DNA of 64,000 nt from Filimonas effusa (GTDB lineage Bacteria > Bacteroidota > Bacteroidia > Chitinophagales > Chitinophagaceae): assembly GCF_004118675.1 (NCBI RefSeq), contig NZ_SDHZ01000001.1, positions 558,001 through 622,000 of the forward strand. Reading direction: 5' to 3'. This document shows, one piece after another, positions 27,513 through 36,616 of the stretch; position 1 is the first letter of the stretch; every line of letters begins with the position of its first letter. Position numbers and translations under genes: made by a program. A model generated the notes under the pieces. It was given only the letters and a program-made list of their open reading frames with translations, was not told where the DNA came from and did not search any database.

Positions 27513-27911
27513 ATGAAGAAACTGCTGGTTTTCATATTGACTTTCCTTTATATGGGTGCTTCCACCGGAACTACCCTGCATCTCCATTATTGTATGGGGA
27601 AACTGGTGCAAGAGGAACAGTCGCATAAGGAAACCAGCAGGTGCTCCAAATGTGGCATGAAAAAAGGCCTTCAGGCAAAAAAGGGTTGCTGCAAAGACGA
27701 GCATAAGCTGGTGAAGATAGAGAAAGACCAGCAAGCTGCTTCCCAGATTTCCTTACCTGATTATTTTGTGGCGGTTTTGCCACCTTCCCTGATAGAAGCA
27801 CCGGTAGCCTCTTTACCTTTTGCTACCGCTATTACTCCTGTGAGCCATGCGCCACCTCAGGATATGAAGCCGCTTCATTCCTATATTCTGTATTGTTCCC
27901 TTTTGATTTGA
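27513..27911 (+). CDS. HYC_CC_PP family small secreted protein
   Basis: A 132-residue protein with a signal peptide or N-terminal helix (LVFILTFLYMGASTGTTL). It contains the three motifs that name the family: HYC (LHLHYCMGKL), CC (KKGCCKDE) and PP (SHAPPQD), plus an extra CSKCGMKKG knuckle. The histidine, cysteine and methionine content suggests metal binding in the periplasm. Families of this kind are found beside metal exporters in Bacteroidota. It is the first gene of the metal island. Function beyond metal association is not known to me. Confidence 0.8.
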   Translation: MKKLLVFILTFLYMGASTGTTLHLHYCMGKLVQEEQSHKETSRCSKCGMKKGLQAKKGCCKDEHKLVKIEKDQQAASQISLPDYFVAVLPPSLIEAPVASLPFATAITPVSHAPPQDMKPLHSYILYCSLLI

Positions 27912-28074
27912 TCTACTCCTCTCCGACACAGCAGTGTTTGGCCGTATAAGGCATTTTAGTGCTTTTATTGCTGGTCTATTTCCCTTGTTTACTACTGTTG
28001 TACTCCGATGCAGGCAGGCCGTAGCCTTTATTACTGCCATTATCCATTTTCGTCATTATTCTAAAGAACCATAT

Positions 28075-28398
28075 ATGCAAAAAGCAATCTTAATGCTTAT
28101 GGCAGTGTTATTTGCTGCTGTAAGCCACGCTCAGTCTGTAAAAACAGAGACTATTAAAGTATCAGGTAACTGCAGTATGTGCAAAAAGCGCATTGAATCT
28201 GCCATCAAAGCTGATGTGAAGTCTGCCAGCTGGAGTGCAGATACCAAGAAGCTGGTAGTTACTTATGATACTACGGTGACCAATATCGACAAGATCCAGG
28301 AGAAGATCGCTGCTGTTGGTCATGATACGGAGAAGAAGAAAGCTGACGCGAAGGTTTATGACAAACTTCCCGGCTGCTGCCATTATCCCCGTAACTAA
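28075..28398 (+). CDS. Secreted heavy-metal-associated (HMA) domain protein
   Basis: A 107-residue periplasmic protein with a signal peptide (LMLMAVLFAAVSHAQ) and one HMA fold (about 24-88). The metal loop is GNCSMCKKRIE, a CxxC variant, and the C-terminus ends in GCCHYPRN, a second possible Cu/Zn ligand cluster. It probably passes copper or a related ion to the pump encoded next. The ATG at 28075 is chosen because it begins the signal peptide; the frame is open further upstream to 27934 but the extension has no signal-like or conserved features. Confidence 0.88.
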   Translation: MQKAILMLMAVLFAAVSHAQSVKTETIKVSGNCSMCKKRIESAIKADVKSASWSADTKKLVVTYDTTVTNIDKIQEKIAAVGHDTEKKKADAKVYDKLPGCCHYPRN

Positions 28399-28455
28399 TT
28401 ACAGGCGTAAGCGCCCGGATGCAGGTTTGTATCCGGGTGCTTTAAAACTGCAAAC

Positions 28456-29760
28456 ATGGTACATCGAATTATTGAATGGTCGCTGCGTAACAGGTTTATT
28501 GTTTTAATGCTCGCAGCGGGTTTGTTTATATGGGGTATTTTCTGCGTACGCAGTAATCCCGTGGATGCGATTCCCGACTTGTCGGAGAACCAGGTAATAG
28601 TTTTTACAGAATGGATGGGCAGGGCGCCACAGTTAGTGGAAGACCAGATCACGTATCCGCTGGTGACTAATCTGCAAGGGCTGCCTAAGATTAAGTATGT
28701 GAGGGGTTCTTCGATGTTCGGGATGAGTTTCATTTATGTGATTTTTGAAGATAACACTGACATCTATTGGGCCAGGGAAAGAGTGCTGGAGCGTTTGAGT
28801 ACGGTTTCACGAACGTTACCGCAGGGGGTAACTCCTCAATTAGGCCCTGATGGTACAGGTGTTGGGCATATACTATGGTATACGCTGGATGCGCCGGGGA
28901 TGGACCTTGGCGAGCAAAGAGCTATACAGGACTGGTATGTACGCTTTGCTTTGCAGAATGTACCCGGCGTAAGTGAGATCGCTTCTTTTGGCGGGTTTCA
29001 GAAGCAATACCAGGTGACGCTTGATCCCGCAAAACTGTTGCATTATAAAGTTGCTGTTTCGGATGTGATCAATGCGGTTCGAAGTAATAACAATGAAGCC
29101 GGTGGTCGCAAGCTGGAACGGAGCGGGGTAGGCTATATCATTAAAACCTCGGGTTACCTGCAATCGCGGGAAGAGATAGCGAATATATCTGTGAAAAACC
29201 AGGCTGGTATTGCGGTTCGTGTTGGCGATATAGGTTCGGTACAAATGACGGGTGAAAGCCGGCTGGGTATTTTCGACCAGGACGGAAAAGGAGAAAGAGT
29301 GGGTGGTATTGTGGTGATGCGTTATGGTGAAAATGCTGCTGCTGTTATAGACAAGGTAAAAGAGAAGATGAAGGAGGTTGCCAAAGGGCTTCCCGATAAG
29401 GTTTCTTTCGATATTGTATATGACAGGGGAGAGTTGATCCGTGAATCGGTACAATCTATACGGCATACCCTTATTGAAGAGATGATTGTAGTATCGCTGG
29501 TGGTACTTGTTTTCCTATTCCACTGGCGTAGTGCATTGAGCATTCTTATTCAGATCCCTGTTACGATTGCGATCAGTTTTATACTGCTGAATGCTTTTGG
29601 TATTTCGTCGAACATCATGTCGCTTACTGGTATTGCGCTGGCGATAGGGGTTATTGTGGATAACGGTATCATCATGAGCGAGAATGCTTATAAACACCTG
29701 GCTGAAAAATATGCTGCCCGTCATAACAGCGGTACTGCAACGGGCCAGGATATCGGTTAA
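28456..29760 (+). CDS. CusA/CzcA-type RND pump, N-terminal half (split or frameshifted gene)
   Basis: A 434-residue N-terminal half of a heavy-metal efflux RND protein: TM1 (FIVLMLAAGLFIWGIF), porter subdomains (MGRAPQLVEDQITYPL, PQLGPDGTGVGHILWY) and TM2-TM4 (VVSLVVLVFLFHW, TGIALAIGVIVDNGIIMSEN). It stops at TAA 29758-29760 inside the cytoplasmic loop that normally links TM4 to TM5. The rest of the pump continues in the next frame (29783 onward). Joined, 28456-31711 would encode about 1,085 codons, the size of an intact CusA. Either this is a one-base frameshift, or the pump works as two chains. No homopolymer stands out in the overlap. Confidence 0.85.
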   Translation: MVHRIIEWSLRNRFIVLMLAAGLFIWGIFCVRSNPVDAIPDLSENQVIVFTEWMGRAPQLVEDQITYPLVTNLQGLPKIKYVRGSSMFGMSFIYVIFEDNTDIYWARERVLERLSTVSRTLPQGVTPQLGPDGTGVGHILWYTLDAPGMDLGEQRAIQDWYVRFALQNVPGVSEIASFGGFQKQYQVTLDPAKLLHYKVAVSDVINAVRSNNNEAGGRKLERSGVGYIIKTSGYLQSREEIANISVKNQAGIAVRVGDIGSVQMTGESRLGIFDQDGKGERVGGIVVMRYGENAAAVIDKVKEKMKEVAKGLPDKVSFDIVYDRGELIRESVQSIRHTLIEEMIVVSLVVLVFLFHWRSALSILIQIPVTIAISFILLNAFGISSNIMSLTGIALAIGVIVDNGIIMSENAYKHLAEKYAARHNSGTATGQDIG

Positions 29761-29782
29761 CGGGTATGATAAACTAATTTTT

Positions 29783-31711
29783 ATGTTTAAAAGATTATTT
29801 AAAAAGAAAGAGCCGTGGATTACCGAGGAAGAGCGTCTTGATGTTATTGCGAAATCGAGCAAACAGGTATCGAGAGGTGTTTTCTTTGCCACGGTTATTA
29901 TCATAGCCTCTTTTCTACCTGTATTCATGCTTACAGGGCAGGAGGGCAAGCTGTTTCATCCGCTGGCGTTTACCAAAACCTTTATCATGGTGGTAGATGC
30001 TTTGCTGGTGATAACGCTGGCGCCGGTACTTATTTCCTTTTTTATGAAGGGGAAATTCAGGCCCGATCATGCCAACCCGGTAAACAGGATACTTGAAAGG
30101 GCATATGAGCCTGTTATCCGGGGCGTACTTAAATGGCGTAAGACCACGCTGGCTATCAATATACTGGCTTTGCTCATATCCATTCCATTGCTGAAAAGCC
30201 TGGGTACTGAATTCATGCCACCGCTGGATGAGCAAAGCATTTTATTCATGCCTGTAACCTTACCTGATATATCGAATGGCGAAGCCAAACGGATACTGCA
30301 GGTGCAGGATAAGATCATTGCTTCTGTTCCGGAAGTGGATAAGGTATTGGGTAAAGCAGGCCGGGCCAATACGGCTACGGATAATGCGCCTATCAGCATG
30401 ATAGAAACCATTATTATGCTGAAGCCTAAGAGTCAATGGCGTGAAGGCATCACCAAAAAGGATATCATCGATGAGCTGGATGCCAAGTTACAGATACCGG
30501 GTGTGGTGAATGGCTGGACACAGCCTATCATTAACCGTATTAATATGCTGGCTACGGGTATCAGGACTGATGTAGGTGTGAAGGTGCATGGGCAAAACCT
30601 GGATACCATTGCTGCTGTATCTGAAAAGCTGAAGCTGGCGCTGGAAGGCACACCCGGGGTAAACGACCTATATGTTGAGCCCGTTACCGGCGGCAAGTAT
30701 CTTTCAGTGAATATCAGGAGGGAAGAGCTGGCGCGGTATGGGCTTTCCGTTGATGATGTTAACCAGGTGGTGGAAGCTGCGTTGGGTGGTATGTCTGTAG
30801 GACAAACGATAGAAGGACGTCAGCGTTTTTCTATAGGTGTGCGACTGGCGCAGGATTACAGGAACAGTGTGGAGCGTATTAAGCGGATTCCGATACTATC
30901 ACCTACACTTGGTGAGCTGCCATTATCGGCAGTGGCGGATATTGCCTTTGAGGATGGTCCTCCTATGATCACTTCCGATAATGCATTACTGCGCGGAGCG
31001 GTACTCTTCAATGTAAGGGACAGGGATCTGGGAAGTACGGTAAAGGAGGCGATGGATAAGCTGAATGCTGAAAAGGGGATATTACCTCAGGGGTATTTCC
31101 TGGAGTGGAGCGGGCAGTATGAAAACCTGATCCGTGGACAGCAAACGCTTATGTGGATAGCTCCTATTGTATTAGTGATTATTTTCTTCTCTCTCTACTT
31201 TGCATTTCACTCTATACGCGAAGCTGCATTGAGCCTGGTAACGGTTCCGTTTGCCCTGGTGGGTGGTGCTTATATGCTTTGGATCTGGGGCGCTCATTTA
31301 TCTGTGGCAGTGGCAGTAGGTTTTATAGCCTTGTTTGGTATTGCAGTGGAAACCGGAATTGTAATGGTGATTTATCTTAACGATGCCATGCAGCAACTGG
31401 TTCGGCTGAAAGGTAATTCCCGCGAAACGATCAGCTCTGCCGATCTGAGAGAATATGTGATACATGGAGCTGCCAAGCGACTACGTCCCAAACTGATGAC
31501 GGTATGTGTGTCTTTATTCGGACTGGTGCCGGTATTATGGGCTACAGGGGTTGGTACCGATGTCATGAAACCTATTGTATTACCGATGATAGGTGGGGTG
31601 CTTACCTCTTCAACGCATATACTGCTGGTGACCCCGCTTATTTTCCTTATGACTAAAGAATATGAATTGCGTAAATATGGTAAACTCGAGATCTATGATG
31701 CGCATCATTAA
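29783..31711 (+). CDS. CusA/CzcA-type RND pump, C-terminal half (split or frameshifted gene)
   Basis: A 642-residue C-terminal half from the ATG at 29783 (MFKRLFKKKEPWITEEERL). The frame is open back to 29684. It begins in the TM4-TM5 cytoplasmic loop and carries TM5 onward (SRGVFFATVIIIASFLPVF, GQEGKLFHPLAFTKTF), the second porter half (EFMPPLDEQSILFMP) and the last helices (SVAVAVGFIALFGIAVETG). Nothing essential seems missing at the junction, and both halves retain family residues. Its end overlaps the start of the TolC-like gene by 17 bases, so expression is coupled. If translated separately, the start would be reinitiation 22 bases after the upstream TAA. Confidence 0.85.
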   Translation: MFKRLFKKKEPWITEEERLDVIAKSSKQVSRGVFFATVIIIASFLPVFMLTGQEGKLFHPLAFTKTFIMVVDALLVITLAPVLISFFMKGKFRPDHANPVNRILERAYEPVIRGVLKWRKTTLAINILALLISIPLLKSLGTEFMPPLDEQSILFMPVTLPDISNGEAKRILQVQDKIIASVPEVDKVLGKAGRANTATDNAPISMIETIIMLKPKSQWREGITKKDIIDELDAKLQIPGVVNGWTQPIINRINMLATGIRTDVGVKVHGQNLDTIAAVSEKLKLALEGTPGVNDLYVEPVTGGKYLSVNIRREELARYGLSVDDVNQVVEAALGGMSVGQTIEGRQRFSIGVRLAQDYRNSVERIKRIPILSPTLGELPLSAVADIAFEDGPPMITSDNALLRGAVLFNVRDRDLGSTVKEAMDKLNAEKGILPQGYFLEWSGQYENLIRGQQTLMWIAPIVLVIIFFSLYFAFHSIREAALSLVTVPFALVGGAYMLWIWGAHLSVAVAVGFIALFGIAVETGIVMVIYLNDAMQQLVRLKGNSRETISSADLREYVIHGAAKRLRPKLMTVCVSLFGLVPVLWATGVGTDVMKPIVLPMIGGVLTSSTHILLVTPLIFLMTKEYELRKYGKLEIYDAHH

Positions 31712-32972
31712 AACAAGCCTGGTATTACTGGTGGCGACGCAGTTACAGGCACAGAACGATACAACATGGCAGGGTTCGATGAATGAACCTGCTGCCTTGC
31801 CGTTAGACAGCATTTTACAGCGCATAGACAGGAATAACCTTTCGCTTCAGTCGTATGCATTAAAGGCCGAAGGTTTTAAATACAGTGCGGATGCCGCTAC
31901 GGCGTGGATGGCTCCGATGGTAGGACTAGGAACGTTCATGACGCCTTATCCCGGTCAGGAGGTGATGGAAGGGCGTGATAAGGGCTCGCTGATGTTGCAG
32001 ATAGAACAATCTATACCCAACAAAGCGAAACAGAATGCACGTAAGGCCTATATCGCATCGCAATCGGCAGGAACGCTGGCCGGCAGGGATATTACGCTGA
32101 ACGATCTGAAAGCGCAGGCCAAAAGCCTTTATTATTCCTGGCTGGTGGCAAAGCAGCGTATTGGTGTATTGCAACAGAACCAGCGCATCATGGAAATGAT
32201 GCAGAAGATAGAGGAGGTGCGTTATCCCTATAACCAATCGCAGTTGAGCGGCGTATACCGTGCTGGTGCCAAGGTAGAGGAGAATCGTAATATGATGAGA
32301 ATGCAGGAGGGTGAAATTGCGCGTGCGCGTGCCTGGCTAAACAGCCTTATGAATCTTCCCGGGAATGCCATGTGGCAGATAGATACTGTATGGGTGCCGG
32401 ACTTTATTCCTGCTTCTGATTATGATACTGCTCACCTGGCGATAGCGCGCAAAGATGTAAAGAAGATGGACCAGGATATTCAAACGATGGAGTTGAATAT
32501 TGCGTCTATGCAAATGGAGAAGAAGCCGGATTTCAAGGTTCGTTTCGATCACATGTATCCTTTAGGCAAGATGATGCCACAGGCTTATAGTATTATGGGG
32601 ATGGTAAGTATTCCTATTGTACCCTGGGCTTCCAAAATGTATAAGTCGGAAACCAGGGCTATGCAATACAATGTACAGGCCATGCAGAAGGAGCGTGCTT
32701 CGATGTTGCAGGAAACCCAAGGCATGTTGTATGGTATGCAATATGAAATTCAGTCGATGCAACAGCGTATTCATGCGTTGGAGGACAAAGTGATTCCTAC
32801 GCTCCGTAAGTCGTTAGACGCTGCATTTGTGAACTACCAGGAGAATAAGCTGCAGTTGCCGGTGGTGATGGATGCCTGGGAGGCGCTTACTATGATGCAA
32901 CTGAATGTATTGGATGAGAAACAGAAACGTTATCAAATGATAGTAGATTATGAGAAAGAACTTTATCGTTAG
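31695..32972 (+). CDS. TolC-family outer membrane efflux protein
   Basis: A 425-residue outer membrane factor with a signal peptide (RIIKTSLVLLVATQLQAQ) and long alpha-helical hairpins typical of TolC (for example LNDLKAQAKSLYYSWLVAKQ and a coiled coil near the C-terminus). It forms the outer membrane exit duct of the RND metal pump. Methionine content is high (MMQKIEEV, MQTMELNIASMQMEKK), as in copper export components. The ATG-ATG at 31695/31698 is chosen because it begins the signal peptide; the longer frame from 31662 overlaps the pump gene. Its 3' end overlaps the first adaptor gene by 23 bases. Confidence 0.9.
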   Translation: MMRIIKTSLVLLVATQLQAQNDTTWQGSMNEPAALPLDSILQRIDRNNLSLQSYALKAEGFKYSADAATAWMAPMVGLGTFMTPYPGQEVMEGRDKGSLMLQIEQSIPNKAKQNARKAYIASQSAGTLAGRDITLNDLKAQAKSLYYSWLVAKQRIGVLQQNQRIMEMMQKIEEVRYPYNQSQLSGVYRAGAKVEENRNMMRMQEGEIARARAWLNSLMNLPGNAMWQIDTVWVPDFIPASDYDTAHLAIARKDVKKMDQDIQTMELNIASMQMEKKPDFKVRFDHMYPLGKMMPQAYSIMGMVSIPIVPWASKMYKSETRAMQYNVQAMQKERASMLQETQGMLYGMQYEIQSMQQRIHALEDKVIPTLRKSLDAAFVNYQENKLQLPVVMDAWEALTMMQLNVLDEKQKRYQMIVDYEKELYR

Positions 32973-34155
32973 CAGCGCCGTCTGCCTGGTCATGCTGCTG
33001 TCTTTGATGGTTGTTGTATCTGTGTCCTGTAAGCAGCGTGCTGCAAAGCATGTGCATGCATCGCATACGAAGGATACGAATTACCTGTCCGGGGTATTAT
33101 ATACGGATGATGTGAGCAGGCAAATACTGTCCGATGTGCCGGCGATAAAACCGGATAGCGGCACCCGTATTCTTACAGCGAAAGTGCAGGGGAAGGTTTC
33201 TTTCGACAGCCGCAGTGATGCAGGTATTGCCAGCAGAATAGCGGGCAGAATAGAGCGTATGTATATCAGGTATAATTATCAGCCGGTACAGAAGGGGCAG
33301 TTGATACTGGAACTATATTCTCCCGACCTGGTAGCTGCTCAGCGGGAGCTGTTACTGGTGCATGAGTCAGGGGATAATGCTATGTTACTGTCGCAGGCAA
33401 AGCAGCGGTTATTGTTGCTGGGCATGCTGCCGGCACAGGTTGAAAAGGTATTGAAATCAGGCCAGCCTTATTACCGTTTGCCTGTATACAGCCAGGCTTC
33501 AGGTTATATTGTTGAAAAAAGTGTAACGTCTCCTGCACCGGGAGGTGGGATGAATAGTGCTGCCACGCAGGCTTCTGCAATGGGAGGAATGGGTGGTGGA
33601 GCGGCTACGGCTACTCCGGTAAAAAACACATCTGCCCAGGCGCCTCCATTGTTGTTGAAAGAAGGTCAGTATATAAATGCGGGACAAACATTGTTCACTG
33701 TTTATTCGAACAGCGGCCTGCTTGCGAATTTTGCTTTTCCCCCGGTGATCGCTCCTTATATCGCTGAAGGGCAGCGGCTGGTGTTTCATTCCACCGCCGG
33801 CGAAGGGAAGACGTTTACCGGCAAACTCGCGCTGGTGCAACCTGTTCTGGAGCAAGGAGAATCGTTTACACAGGTAAGGATCTATTTACCTGCGGGCGAA
33901 TGGCGTCCCGGGCAATTGCTTACCGGGTACCTGCCTGTTGTTGCCAACAAGGGCTGGTGGTTGCCGGAGGCTTCCGTGTGGAGAACGGGTAATAAGAACA
34001 TTGTATTCCGTAAGCAAGGTGATGTGTTTGTACCACAGCCGGTATCGGTTGGCATTGCTTTAAATGGAATGGTGCAGGTGCTGGATGGGATAGGTGACTG
34101 GGAGGTTGCGGTGCAGGCTTCTTACCTGGTGGATAGTGAGAGCCTGATACAGTAG
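32950..34155 (+). CDS. RND periplasmic adaptor (CusB/HlyD-like), first of two
   Basis: A 401-residue membrane-fusion protein with a lipoprotein-type signal (VVVSVSC), barrel-sandwich hybrid (AGRIERMYIRYNYQPVQKGQ), a helical hairpin and beta-barrel domains. It bridges the inner membrane pump and the outer membrane duct. An unusual low-complexity Gly/Ala/Met/Thr-rich insertion (about residues 195-235, including AMGGMGGGAATATP) interrupts the lipoyl half; it could bind metal or be a flexible loop. It lacks the N-terminal heavy-metal-binding domain present in the second adaptor. It overlaps tolC and lies 69 bases before the second adaptor gene. Confidence 0.9.
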   Translation: MRKNFIVSSAVCLVMLLSLMVVVSVSCKQRAAKHVHASHTKDTNYLSGVLYTDDVSRQILSDVPAIKPDSGTRILTAKVQGKVSFDSRSDAGIASRIAGRIERMYIRYNYQPVQKGQLILELYSPDLVAAQRELLLVHESGDNAMLLSQAKQRLLLLGMLPAQVEKVLKSGQPYYRLPVYSQASGYIVEKSVTSPAPGGGMNSAATQASAMGGMGGGAATATPVKNTSAQAPPLLLKEGQYINAGQTLFTVYSNSGLLANFAFPPVIAPYIAEGQRLVFHSTAGEGKTFTGKLALVQPVLEQGESFTQVRIYLPAGEWRPGQLLTGYLPVVANKGWWLPEASVWRTGNKNIVFRKQGDVFVPQPVSVGIALNGMVQVLDGIGDWEVAVQASYLVDSESLIQ

Positions 34156-34224
34156 GACGATAGATGGCAGAGGGAGTTGTTTTGGGGGCTGAGATTAAAC
34201 GATCGATAACTAATTAAAAATATC

Positions 34225-35457
34225 ATGATGAAACGAATATACGTTCTGGGGTATATAGTTGCGCTAGCAATGATATGGGCGTTTGCTGCCGGTTGCGGGC
34301 AGGGGAAGACGAAAGATGGTAAGAGGGATTCGATAGCCGCGGTGAAGCAGACTTATACCTGTCCTATGCATCCACAAGTGGTGCAGCAGCAGCCTGGAAC
34401 CTGTCCTATCTGTGGTATGGACCTGGTGCCTTTTGATAAGAATAGCACCGATGCCACGTTAACATTAGGCAAGGAGCAAATATTGCTTGCGAATATTACA
34501 ACAAAGCTGGTAGGAGATACAGTGTTTTCGACTGGTAAAGAATTAAATGGGAGATTGGTAGCAGATCCTTCCGGATCGGCTGCTATTGCCGCCCGTATGG
34601 CGGGCAGAATAGAAAATCTGTATGTAAAGGAAACAGGTGTACCGGTGCAGAAGGGACAGTTGCTTTACAGGATTTATTCAGAGCAGTTATTGTCGTTACA
34701 GCAGGAATACCTGCTGGCGTATGCACAGGCAAAGAACTTTCCTGACGACCGTCGTTTTCAGCAGATAGCACAGGCTGCCAGGCAAAAGCTGCTGTTATAC
34801 GGGCAACCGGAGACCAAGCTGCAACAATTATTGCAGCAGCAGCGTACGGATGCTTACATTACTTATACGGCACCTGTAACGGGTATTGTAGCTACGTTAC
34901 AGGTTACAGAAGGGCAGTATGTAGAAGAGGGAACCAACCTGATGCAACTTGAAGATTACAGTCATTTATGGGTGGAGGCTGATCTTTATCCCGGAGAGAC
35001 TGCCGTTAAGGATGGTGCGACTGTAACGGTGAAAGTTGCCGGATGGGAAAATGAGCCGCAGCAAATGGTGGTGCGTTTTGTGAATCCCGTGATGCAGGAC
35101 GGAACGCAGCTGGTTCAACTGAGGGGTACTATTGCCAACAAGAATAAACGCTGGCAGCCGGGGTTGCAAGCTACATTGTGGGTGCCTTCCGCGGCGACTG
35201 CTACCAGTGAAAAGGTGTTGTCGCTGCCGGTTGATGCTGTTATTCATGATGGGAATGGAACGCATATATGGGTGGAAACCGAAGCTGGGAAGTTTGAGCC
35301 GCGCAGTGTTGTAACCGGCGAAGAAAATGCTTCTTCCGTATCGATCAAAGAGGGCGTGCAGGAAGGCGACAGGGTGGTTGTTACCGGCGCTTACTTATTG
35401 TATAGTGAATATGTTTTAAAAAGAGGGAAACATCCTATTGCCACTCATCAACATTAA
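34225..35457 (+). CDS. RND periplasmic adaptor with heavy-metal-binding domain (CusB-like)
   Basis: A 410-residue lipoprotein adaptor (lipobox region AFAAGC). Residues about 47-75 form a heavy-metal-binding domain with YTCPMHPQVV and GTCPICGMDLVP, the Cys/Met/His pattern found in copper and silver adaptors. The barrel-sandwich hybrid (AGRIENLYVKETGVPVQKGQ), helical hairpin and beta-barrel domains follow. It probably receives metal ions and passes them to the RND pump. Two adaptors in one operon are unusual; they may form a hetero-assembly or serve different substrates. A 16-base gap leads to the DUF3347 gene. Confidence 0.93.
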   Translation: MMKRIYVLGYIVALAMIWAFAAGCGQGKTKDGKRDSIAAVKQTYTCPMHPQVVQQQPGTCPICGMDLVPFDKNSTDATLTLGKEQILLANITTKLVGDTVFSTGKELNGRLVADPSGSAAIAARMAGRIENLYVKETGVPVQKGQLLYRIYSEQLLSLQQEYLLAYAQAKNFPDDRRFQQIAQAARQKLLLYGQPETKLQQLLQQQRTDAYITYTAPVTGIVATLQVTEGQYVEEGTNLMQLEDYSHLWVEADLYPGETAVKDGATVTVKVAGWENEPQQMVVRFVNPVMQDGTQLVQLRGTIANKNKRWQPGLQATLWVPSAATATSEKVLSLPVDAVIHDGNGTHIWVETEAGKFEPRSVVTGEENASSVSIKEGVQEGDRVVVTGAYLLYSEYVLKRGKHPIATHQH

Positions 35458-35473
35458 TTAAAAATATTATCGT

Positions 35474-36037
35474 ATGACTTATTCTGTATTTCGAATTATA
35501 ACCGTAGCTGTATTGCCTTTACTAATGGCTGCATGCGGCAATTCTCCGGAAAAGAAAACTGCAAATGCAGATTCTGTAAAAGCTGGCATGGCGGAGCATC
35601 ATCATGATTCTCTAGATCAGTCCGTTGCGACTTCAGTAGTTATTAAAGATGCTTCTCTGAATGCGCTATATGGTCAATACCAGGAACTGACCAAGGCGTT
35701 GATAAATGGTGATGAGCGGGGTGCAACAGTTGCTGCCAATGCCCTGGCAGCGGGGGCGCAGCAACTGAAAGAAACTGCTGTGGCTAAAGTTGCTTCAGAA
35801 ATTACAACTGCCCCTGGCCTGGAAGCGAAACGTACTTTATTTGCCGGATTGAGTAGTGATATGATTGCAAAGGTGAAAAAGGCAGGTGTACAGCAGGGGA
35901 CGTTGTATGTAGATTTTTGTCCTATGGCGTTGAGCGATAAAGGGGCGCATTGGCTAAGTGCTGAAAAAGAGGTAAAGAATCCTTATTTTGGTGAGGAGAT
36001 GATGAATTGCGGAAATATAGAGGATAGTATTCACTAG
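35474..36037 (+). CDS. DUF3347-domain lipoprotein
   Basis: A 187-residue lipoprotein (VLPLLMAACG) with a DUF3347 domain at about 55-185. Its hallmarks are LYVDFCPMALSDKGAHWLS and NPYFGEEMMNCG. A His-rich stretch (AEHHHD) follows the signal. DUF3347 domains are often fused to or encoded beside copper efflux adaptors, and the conserved Cys-Pro-Met and Met-Asn-Cys segments suggest copper binding in the periplasm. It is the last gene of the plus-strand metal operon, ahead of the convergent terminator. Confidence 0.88.
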   Translation: MTYSVFRIITVAVLPLLMAACGNSPEKKTANADSVKAGMAEHHHDSLDQSVATSVVIKDASLNALYGQYQELTKALINGDERGATVAANALAAGAQQLKETAVAKVASEITTAPGLEAKRTLFAGLSSDMIAKVKKAGVQQGTLYVDFCPMALSDKGAHWLSAEKEVKNPYFGEEMMNCGNIEDSIH

Positions 36038-36050
36038 GGCGATAGTCGTT

Positions 36051-36095
36051 AAACAGAATGGGCGGTATCTGTTTTGGATACCGCACATTCTGTTT
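36051..36095. terminator. Strong bidirectional terminator
   Basis: AAACAGAATG-(g)-GCGGTATC pairs with GATACCGC-(a)-CATTCTGTTT around a short TGTTTTG loop, giving 18 base pairs with one mismatch. It separates the convergent DUF3347 and DUF4920 genes and ends both transcripts. Confidence 0.85.
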
Positions 36096-36115
36096 ATGTG
36101 TTGTTGAAGCTGTTC

Positions 36116-36592
36116 TTAGCTTATTACCAGGATGCCGGAAGCAGTAAAGCGGATTTCTTTTTTCGGCGCTTGAATGGCTTCTATTTCTGCTTTTGATTTT
36201 TTAGCGTCTTCTGCGTAGTGTCTTAATTCTTTTACGGAAGTTTCTTTGATGTAAGCTTCGCCGTCAAGTACAATTGTTTTTCCAATCATATCCAGTGGAA
36301 CGAAGAAACCGTAGTCCTTCATTTTTACGAAAGCGGTTGTCGTATCATTTACCTGAAGTTTTACCCAGCAGCCTTTTTTAGGGCAAACGTCGAGTACTTT
36401 GGCAGTAACTTTGGTTTTGTGTTTGCTGGTATCGCCAAGTTGCGCCGGAAGTGTTGCGATGGGGATGGCTCCGTCTGCTGTGATGGTGGCGCCATATGTT
36501 GAGCCGGGTTTAGCGGGGCCGGCGGGTGGTTGTGCTTTTGCTACGCCAAAGAGGCAAGCCAGGACAACTAGTGTGATTATGTGTTTCATCAT
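36116..36592 (-). CDS. DUF4920-domain secreted protein
   Basis: A 158-residue periplasmic protein with a signal peptide (LVVLACLFGVAKAQ) and a DUF4920 domain (about 33-150): VTAKVLDVCPKKGCWVKL, KMKDYGFFVPLDMIGK, VLDGEAYIKETSV. The conserved CPKKGCW pair of cysteines may bind metal or form a disulfide. The family is of unknown function and common in Bacteroidota. It is convergent with the metal operon and lies 24 bases downstream of the di-haem peroxidase gene on the same strand, so it may belong to either functional group. Confidence 0.85.
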   Translation of the reverse strand: MMKHIITLVVLACLFGVAKAQPPAGPAKPGSTYGATITADGAIPIATLPAQLGDTSKHKTKVTAKVLDVCPKKGCWVKLQVNDTTTAFVKMKDYGFFVPLDMIGKTIVLDGEAYIKETSVKELRHYAEDAKKSKAEIEAIQAPKKEIRFTASGILVIS

Positions 36593-36616
36593 GTTTATTT
36601 GAATATTAAAATTAAT

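Noticed and set aside
27934-28074. N-terminal extension of the secreted HMA protein
   Set aside because: The extension has no features and would bury a good signal peptide that starts at 28075.
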